Source: Bigelowiella natans CCMP2755 (taxonomy: Eukaryota; Cercozoa; Chlorarachniophyceae). Taken from it: DNA of 32,500 nt. The notes beneath the pieces were generated by a model that saw only the letters and a list, made by a program, of their open reading frames with translations, had not been told where the DNA came from and ran no database searches. The position numbers and the translations under genes were made by a program. Of this stretch, positions 19,983 through 28,900 are shown piece after piece. Positions within the stretch are counted from its first letter, which is position 1. Each line of letters begins with the position of its first letter. The stretch lies in assembly GCA_000320545.1 (NCBI GenBank), contig ADNK01000072.1, positions 1 through 32,500 on the forward strand, given 5' to 3'.

Positions 19983-22900
19983 TACTATCATCATCCTAAA
20001 CAGCCACTACGATAATACCCCTCCCCCCCCTCCCCCTTTACATTTGCAGGAGAAACCGAGCGATTGGTGGCAGCTACCGGAGGCGAAGCTGCAGCCAAAG
20101 ACACAATGGAGACTAGCAAAGCCGAACTCCGAGTACCCCCTCTCTATCATCATTGGCCAGTTCTCTCGCGAGCGCAAAGGAACTGGGGGAGGGGGGGCGA
20201 GGAGCGCTGGCGGGGCCACCCTAACCTCGTCTGCAAGCATCTTTGCTACACCGCAGCCAGCGCCGCCATTATCGTTCGGAATGAGTAACGAGATAATGAA
20301 TGATCTAGACGCCGAGCTCAGCGCCTACGATGATGCTGAGTTCTCCTCGGAGGAGTCAGACTGCTTCACCGACGAAGATGACATCTTTGAACAGCAGCAG
20401 CAACTCGCAGTGATGCCGAGTGCGGCCGCCGGGGGCGGGGGTCTGTTTGGTGGCGGGGTCCAAACGGGCACGCGTACAGTCGCGTACAACAGAGGCGGTT
20501 TTGGCGTCGGCGGCAGCTTTGGCAGCGGCGGCGGATTTGGCAATCCGCGTCGTGCGGAACAACTCTCGGCCATGGCTGGTAACATCAACTACTTCGGCAT
20601 GTACGGGGTACGGGGGAGCACAGTATATCCCGAGGGGAAGCATCGCATTACGCTTCGCATCGAGATGTCCGGGGCGGGAGGGAAGAATGGCGGTGGCCGC
20701 CGCAGCCGTGGCGGCCGCCGCGCATCGCGGAACCGCGGTGCTAGCCATGGAGGCGGCCGCAGCAGCAAAGGCGCCCCCATCACCCAATTCTGCTTTGTCG
20801 GGTTGCAAGATACAAAGGTAAATGAGAACCTTCAAGCAGGGAGGGGGCCGACTGGCGGACCGATGCCTTACATGAACTATCACTCCGGCACATCGCTCTT
20901 CCAGCGCTCCTCCGGCCTCTTGGTAGCCCAGGGCAATGCGTGCTCGGGGGCTAACCCGCAGAGGAACATCGGCGTCAATATGGGCTGGTTTTGCAGCGGC
21001 GAAAAGCTCACGATCGAGTGGGATACGAGCGGCTCGGGCACGATGCGGTTTTACAAGGACGGCAAGCCAGTCGGGACACCCGTTCCCCTTTACGGGAGCA
21101 TCAAGAACGCGTACCTTGTCGTGGAATGCACGGGGAGCTTCCGCATCACGATGATGACGAGGAAAAAGGCTGAGTCCTCCGAGGACGTTGGCGGTAGCGG
21201 GGAGATATGGGCTCGGCGCTCGCGGACGGCGCACCTCTCGGATGCCTCCAACGGCTGGTACATCGACACCTTCCGTGATATTGGCTTCACCGGCGTCGCG
21301 GCTGTCCGTGATATGCTCCCAGCCAAGGGAGAGGTTGACGCGTACCTGAATCAATTCTTGTGGGTGGTGCTGCGCTGTATCAAGTCGCGGCCGGTGCAGC
21401 AATTATTGTCGCGAACAAACCATCTCCAGACCATGCTCGCTCTGACAGAGGCCTCCAGCTCTAAGGTCCAGCAGATCCTGGCCATCCGCATCGTCCGCAG
21501 CTTGCTCCCCCACAACATCGAGATGGGAGGGGGCGGCGGAAACGACCAAGCTCTGGTGCTTCTCGACTCCTACTTCGAGCGTATCGGTTTCGCAGTGCTC
21601 GGGCACAGCGGCATCCTCTCCGAGTTCGTTCACAACGAGGGCGATGATAACAAAGGTGATAAAAAGCAGCAGCAGCAAGGGGGGCAGCATGACGACATCG
21701 GCGCATCATCGAAGGCGAAGAAAGGGAGCAGCCCCGACACGGAGATAAGCGTGGCCTCCGAGCTCGGCTCGCTCATGCGCTCACTCATGCGAAAGGAGGG
21801 TTGGAGGCCCCTCGTAAACAAAGTCCTCAAGGAGTCGGGAGCAGGTTTGAAAAAGGTTCTAGCGACGCTCAAAGCGGCTGAGGAAGCCAAATCGCGCTCC
21901 GCTGCCTGCACGCAAGATTTCCGGACGACTCTCGCGAAGACCCTCGCAGCCCTCTACGTGCTCATGGGGCACTGCGAGCCGCTGAGGGAGGGCGCACGCG
22001 TGGTCGCGGAGAGCAACGGCGAGGTTGTGGCTGGGACCGTCGTGTGCATTACGAAGATGAACGAGGGCGCGGCCGCTGCGATAATGATGGAGTCGAAGGC
22101 ACAAGGAGGAGGCCAAATGGCGCCGAGCGCTCCTGGAGTCCCCTCGAGCAACGGCAAGGGCAGGACGAGCAAGAAGAAGAAGGGTGGCGTGAACGCCTAC
22201 TCAATCCACTTTGACAACGGCGACTCGGAGGTGATCGTCGACGAGACCAAGCTGGACTTCGTGGCCGATGTAGATCTAGATCGAGGGAACATCGCCGCGG
22301 AGTTCGTGGAGCTGGCGAAACCGATGGTGGCCTTCGTCGAGAAAACGGCCGAGGTAGTCCCGGTCAAGGGCTCTGACCAGCTTGCGCCAGTAACCTCGCT
22401 CCTGCTTCAGCTCCGCGCGTACACGCTGAAGGCGCTCAACTTCCTCCTCAAGGAACACGAGTTTGGGAACGTGCTGCTCGACATGAAATTCGGCACCGTC
22501 CTGAACAAGATCGCCCTCAGCCATACCGACGCCTTCAAGGACTTCGAGTTCCCGTCCCCGTACAATCTGGAGACGCTCGCTGTGCGAACCGGGTGGAAGT
22601 TTCGGGAGCTAGAGCAGAAGAGGGAGGAGGAAAAGTACCTATGGCAGTACTACGGCGGCGAGCTCCACGAGGGCGACCAGAGCGGCATCATCTACTACAT
22701 TGCAACGGACGGCTACAAAGCGCCGTGGAAAAACCCGTGCGACGGCAAGAAGATCGCGGTCACTTTCTCGTCGATGTCCCCCGACGCCGCCTCGGCCTCG
22801 GCGGTGGTTGGCCGCTCGGCAGAGCGCTGTGTGTCGCAGAACAAGCCGAAACAGTCGGTCACCGTCGACCTGCAAAGCTTCCGGGTTAAGCCCACGCACT

Positions 22901-25900
22901 ACACGCTCCGCCATTACAGCAGTGCGAACCAGGAGGCGCTCCGAAACTGGGACCTCATGGGCTCAGTCGACGGTCAGGCATGGAAGGTGCTTAAGAGTCA
23001 TCGTAACGACGCCAAGCTGAGTCAGAAGGGCCAGGCGGCCACGTGGGAGCTCCCCAAGGCCGCCAGGAAGGACTTCTACCAGCAGTTTCGCATCCAGATG
23101 ACCGGGAAGAACTCCAACAACACGTACTATCTCGCCTGCTCTGGCTTCGAGCTCTTTGGCTCCGTGATGAAGAACGACGTGCGCGTGAAACGCCCCGATC
23201 GGTCGGGCGTGGCAGTCGTAGAGGGGGGGGTGGGGGGCGAAAACGAGCGGAAGGCTGTCGCGCGTGTGATGAGCGCCAGCGCTTATCATGGGGAGAGCAT
23301 ATATTGTTGGGCGCAGTACGATGACTACGGTCTGTGTCTCACCGGGCAGAATAACGGCTTGGGCGTCCGCTCTCCGAAGCAAATCGACCAGTCGCTCTTC
23401 AACGACGAGGACATCGTCCAAATCGTCTGCCCCGGATCTCGCGCGGTGGCGCTGACCGCCTCCGGCAACGTCTACTACTGGGGCCAGCCCTTCCAGAGCG
23501 GCGGGGGCTGGGGGTTCGGCGGCTCCGGCGGCCGCATCAACCAGCCTAAGCTCGTGGAGAGCATGAGCGAGCACAAGGTCATCCAGGTGGCTGGAAACTA
23601 CCAGATCCTCCTAATGCTGACGGAGGAGGGCAAGCTCTTCTACCTGGGCTATATGCAGCGGGTCGGCGTTCCAGCGAACCCGAACCAAAGCGAGGCGCAG
23701 GATGTTCCAGGGCTAGAGGAGAAGAAGATTCGCCGCATCGCCACCTCTTCGCAGGGCCAAGCGATCGTCCTGGCGCACACCGATACCAACGAGGTGTACG
23801 TGTGGGGCAATGTTTCGCAGGCCATTTCTTGCCTCATGAGCGATCAGAACTCGAATCCGGTGCCCGGCTTCAACCAGTACAGCAACAAGCAAATCCTGAC
23901 GCCCACCCTTGTCGACGCGCTCTCCGAGCACAAGGCGGACTGGGCGCAGTTCGGCATTGGAGGGCAGACCTTCATGGCCCTCGACGTGAATGGCGACCTG
24001 TACACGACCGGGGCTATGAACCACGGCCACGGCTCCGGCACGCCGGTGAGGGAGCTCACCAAGTTGGACGACTTTGACGGCCACAAGGTGGTTTTCATCT
24101 CCGCGGCCGCTTACGTCTACTATGCTATCACTGACGAAGGACGCCTCTATGCGTGGGGCCAGAACTCCGATTATGGGTGCGGTACAGGAGGACAGGTGCG
24201 CTCGAATGTGCCCACGCCGACGCCTTGCGCGAATCTTGACGGTGAGCGCGTGGTACGGGTCTCGGGCACGGGCAGCAGCGGCCTATGTGTCACGGAAAGC
24301 GGTAATCTGTACAGGTGGGGCTACACGGATAACGCGACGTTGATGGCCCCAACGCGCTACGAGGACATTTGTTCTCTCGGCTATCAGTGGTCATGGATCA
24401 CCGTCGACCCCTCTTCCAACGGCTGCTTTCTTCTCAAGAGCAAACATGATATGCGCGTTCCAAGCAGCCCCACCCCCTTCCCCTTTACGGGGGCTCGAGG
24501 CCGTGCGAAGACGCACTTGCCGTGGTATCCGGACCTCGCCCTTCTGTGCGGCACGTTCGGTTCTTTCCTCGACTCTAAAACGCTACTCCCCAAGGACTAC
24601 GTCAACGAGATCGAAACCCTCTCTGGAGGAAGCGGGGGCGGGGCAGCGCAGCAGGAGAAGGAGAAGAAGAAGAAGAAGAAGAAGGATCAAGACCTGACCA
24701 ACAGCAGCAACTCTTACTCGCTACCTCTCGGGGAGCCTGTCTTCTCTGAGAACGAGGCGAAGTTCCTCCCCCTGGGGGACAAGGCGCAGCTTTCCGCTCG
24801 CATCCGCTTTATGGCAGGAGGTAAGGAAGCCGGTTCTTCCGATTCCCAAGATACATCTTGGTTTGAGGACGCTATCGCTGAGCAGGCAGAGGGGCAGAGC
24901 GTATTCCTCCTTCCCTTCACCATGTCCATCCGCATCAAGCCCAGGCAGCAGTCTAGCATCCCCCCCGCAGTTAAGGCGGCAAAGGGAGCCGGCAAAGAGG
25001 GCTTTAACCCGTTCGGGGGGTCGGACGCATCGACGCCAGCAGCAGATGCGAAACAGGACGTAGCAGCAGCAGCAGCAGGAGGAGGAGGAGGAGGAGGAGG
25101 AAAAGGAGCCAAACAGAGTGAAGGCCCGGGAGCAGCATCCTCGAGTCTAATCAGTAACAATGACGAGAAAATCAGTGTCGTGCTTTGTAGAATGGTGCTT
25201 CCTGTGGCGGGCGGAGAAGGAGGCGCGAACTACACCGTGGTTGAGGTTTTAGCGAACCCCTCCCTCTCGCGACTGCACCTCCGACTCATCTCGAAGAGCG
25301 GCGAGAAGCTGACGATGTTCCGTCACAAACAGACCTCTGACGCATTCGCCTCGAATAACGCTCAGGACGTGAAAGCGAAGGACATGGATATCGGCGACGG
25401 TAGCCACTCGATCACGATCGTAGGCGGGGTGAATGCAGAGGTCTCTGGTTACGTCGATGACAATCTCGTCCTACAGGTCGACACAAAGCTGCCCAGCGAG
25501 ACGCTCGATGCTGAGGAAAAGGGGCGGCTCGAAAAGGCCGTTGCGGAGACCGTCAAAACCCACAAGGAGGAGGTCTTGCTCACGTTTGCCAGCGGGTGCA
25601 ACGCGTGGGTGCGGGACGCTGGATTCTGGAAGTTCGCAGGCGATGAGGACTTCGTGAAACGCGTCGCCTCATGCGGCCTGGCATTCCTCGACAAAGATCT
25701 CACCGACGTCGAGTCTGCGCTGCAGAAGGTGCAAACGGTTGATTTCGACGCGCAAGCCGAGGCCAAGGAGCTCACAATGGGTATCATCCTCGGAGGAAAT
25801 GGCGGTTTCCTCCCCCGCGAAAACAGTACTAACAATCGGCACGACCCAAACATCAAAGAACAGGAGGGAGCTGCTGCCGGCGCTGACAAATCATCATCAG

Positions 25901-28900
25901 CAGCAGCAGCAGTAGCAGCAGCAGTGCCGATACCACATTGCTACCGCCTCCGGGAAAACTCTAACCTGATGATTCCCGTGAGTGTTGAAGCCAGCTCGAG
26001 TTGGACTGCGATCTTAGATTTCTCCGTGGAGAGTCTCCCCAAAGAGAAGGAGCCGTTGGTGCTGTTCTCCTGCAGCCCCAACGACTTCTTCGACGCTAAG
26101 GTCGACATCCCCTTCTTGCAGGTGGAGCTTCGCCACAACGGAAAGCTGCACACGAAAACCTCGACGCGGGACGCGAAGAAGGCCAGCGCCGTGCGCAAAT
26201 CGGCGAGTGTGAAACCGAAGACTTGGTATCGGCTCATCCTCACCTACGACAAAGGTGCGAACACCGGGAAACCCCACGTGTCGCTCGGCGGCGGCTTCGC
26301 CCCCGCTCTCGCAGGAAGCAGCAAGCTCACAGGAACGCTCAACGGCCGAAGCGCTCTAGTCGCGAGCATCGCCGACAAGGTTGCAGTGCCGACCTTGGAC
26401 CCCAACACTGGCCTTCCACTGCCCGCTGAGAAGAAGGGCATCAAGGTTATCACCCTCGGCAGCTCCGCGCACACAGCCGAGTACAACGTCGCCATGCTGC
26501 AGTTCTGGCCGCGGGCATTCAAGAAGGAGGAGGTTTCCGCTGTCGAGAACCCCCGCGCTCCGTTGTTGGACCCCCTCCAGACGTCGGACTACACGCGCTC
26601 GCTTCTAAAAATGGGTCACCCTGAGAGATGGTGCCTTAAGGCCATCGAGGCTTCAAAGAAGTCACGGAAGGGCGCCAGCGACTGGATAAGGCTCAATGTC
26701 GATGAGCTCAAGCGGCAGGACGAGGCCGCCGAACACCTCAAGATGTCGCAGAATCTCTCTCTCACAGGATTCCCCGTCGCGTGGTGCTCCGAGGCGCTCA
26801 GCGTCGTTGGAAACGACGAAGATGCCGCTATCGCGTGGCTGCTCTCTCACTACGACGAGCTCACTAACAAGCAGCAGCGCAAAACCGCCGAGCAGAAGCG
26901 CCAGGAGGCAGAGGAGCAGCGCCGCGCCCAGCAGATGAGGCTACGATTCACCGCCGAGAAAAAACAGTCGGGCCAGCAAACGTACCGAATCCTGAAATCC
27001 ACGCAGGAGCAGATGGACATCGAGCTGGGGACGCTGATCCAGAAGCCGAAGCCGGAGAGGGCCAAGGGCTTCGACTGCCTCGACCATGAGTCCCTCACAC
27101 GCCTTCGCTTCCAGGACCAGAAGCTGCACAAGAGCATGGCCGTGCTGTACGCGCGGCAGTGCATCCTGTCCATGCTCTCCAACTGGCCGGAGGGCGGCGC
27201 GAAGCCGCTTGATTTCGAGCACTTCGGCGGGTTTGAGTTCGTCGGGAAGTTCCTGAGACTCGTCGACTTTTCGCGCATCGACAACGGGATGGACGTCCTG
27301 CGCACGGCCGTTTCAGTGGTTCTCAGCAAAGAGAAACAGAAGGTTGAGGCCATCGTCACGGAAGGGGACTCGGAGGTGTCCATGCAGGATTTCTCGGAGA
27401 CCGCGCCGCTCTCTCTCTTCCTCGTCTCGCAGGGGCTTGGCCAGCTCATCAAGATATGCTGCGGGATGGGCGAGGACGTCGAGGATGTCACCAGTGAGGA
27501 GAAGTGCCTAGGAGCGTGGAACGCAAGCATGGTCGTTTGGATCTTCGACGTCTTCATTAAGCTTGTTCGGCCAAACAGCACGGCGGGAGAGCAAACGACG
27601 AAGCTGTCCGCGGAAGCAGCAGTCGCGCCGGCTCTTGGAAAGTACGGAAAGAAGGTGTTGCTGAAACAGGTGGTGAATCTCGTGTTTAAGTCGATCGCAG
27701 TGCTCAAGGGCCGAACCAGGCTCAGCTTCGTCCAGCTGTTAACAACGCTCATACGCCTTGGCGTCGACTACGACCGCGAATCGTGTGACGTGCTCAAGGA
27801 CCTGCTGAACCGCATTTGGCAGCAGCAGAAGCGCGACAACAAGTTTACGCAATTCTTTCAGGCCCTCCTCGAGCTGGTCATCATCCTGGATCAACAGCAG
27901 AAGGAAGAGGACTTCGCTGCAAAGGCCAGGGCGGCGGCGGAGGAGCAGAAGGCGAAGGAGCAGAAAGAAAAGGAGGGGGCGGATGCGAAGCGAGGCAGCA
28001 GCGGCGGAAGTAGCGGCGGCGGCGGCGGCAAAGAAGGAGAAATGGACGTGGCCGAGGTGGGCGGCGAGGGCGAAGAAGGGAGCAGCCTGCGTTTCACCGA
28101 ATGCAAGTTCAAGAGGAACCTCGACACCAACGGCGTCCTCTACCACATAGGCTCAAGAGGCAAGAAGGCCTACTGGGAGAACCCGGGGGAGAGCGGCGAG
28201 GTGGGCATCAGCTTCTCCTCCGTGGATGAGAAGGCGTTGGTCGATGACTTCGAGGTGTTCAATCGCGACACGTACGTCGTGGGGCTGCTCACCGACCCCA
28301 ACGACCCCCAGCCTTCGGTGACTTTCAATTTCTACGATCGTAAGATCACGCCTACGCACTACTCTTTGCGGTGCGGTGCGGACGTATCGATGGCCCCTCG
28401 CAACTGGCGGCTGGAGGCCAGCAGCGACGGGGAGTTCTGGGCGGCGCTACGAATCCATTCCAACGACAAAGGCCTCGCCCAAGCGTCCTCCACATACACC
28501 TGGCCGATCATACTCAACCCCACGCTGCGGGGCCCTTTCTCGATGTTCCGACTGGTGGGGACTGGCGGCAACGCGGGCGGCAAGGCTCAGCTTTTCGTCA
28601 GCGGTTTTGAGATATACGGCACCGTCTCCGAGCCATCGATGACGCGACTAACGTTCAACGTCTTTGACGCTAGCGAGGACCTGAAACTCGCGCAAGAGGA
28701 CCTCGGCAGCGACACGGCGTGGGTGAAATCTGTAGGCGGGGAACCAGTGAAACCCTTATCCGATAAGCTCGACAGCAACCTTTTCGAGGGGAAGAAGCAG
28801 CAAAAGACGCCGCTCGACCCGCGCCCAACGGTCGTTTGCTCCGATAAGGACGGCGTAAGAATTGTCAAGTCCGTGCAGGGCTTCACTTCCGGCCGCCATT

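Noticed and set aside
19948-20049. Upstream part of the long frame before HECT exon 15 (poly-Ile and poly-Pro)
   Set aside because: It translates an ATT/ATC-rich and C-rich intron. The acceptor TTTGCAG at 20049 and the phase from exon 14 show that coding resumes at 20050.
20356-21402. 348-codon minus-strand open frame inside the HECT exon
   Set aside because: It is antisense to recognisable SPRY-like coding sequence. Long antisense frames are expected in GC-rich exons with biased third positions.
26850-27752. 300-codon minus-strand open frame
   Set aside because: Antisense shadow of the HECT gene downstream of the UBA domain, Ser/Arg-rich and without domain signatures.
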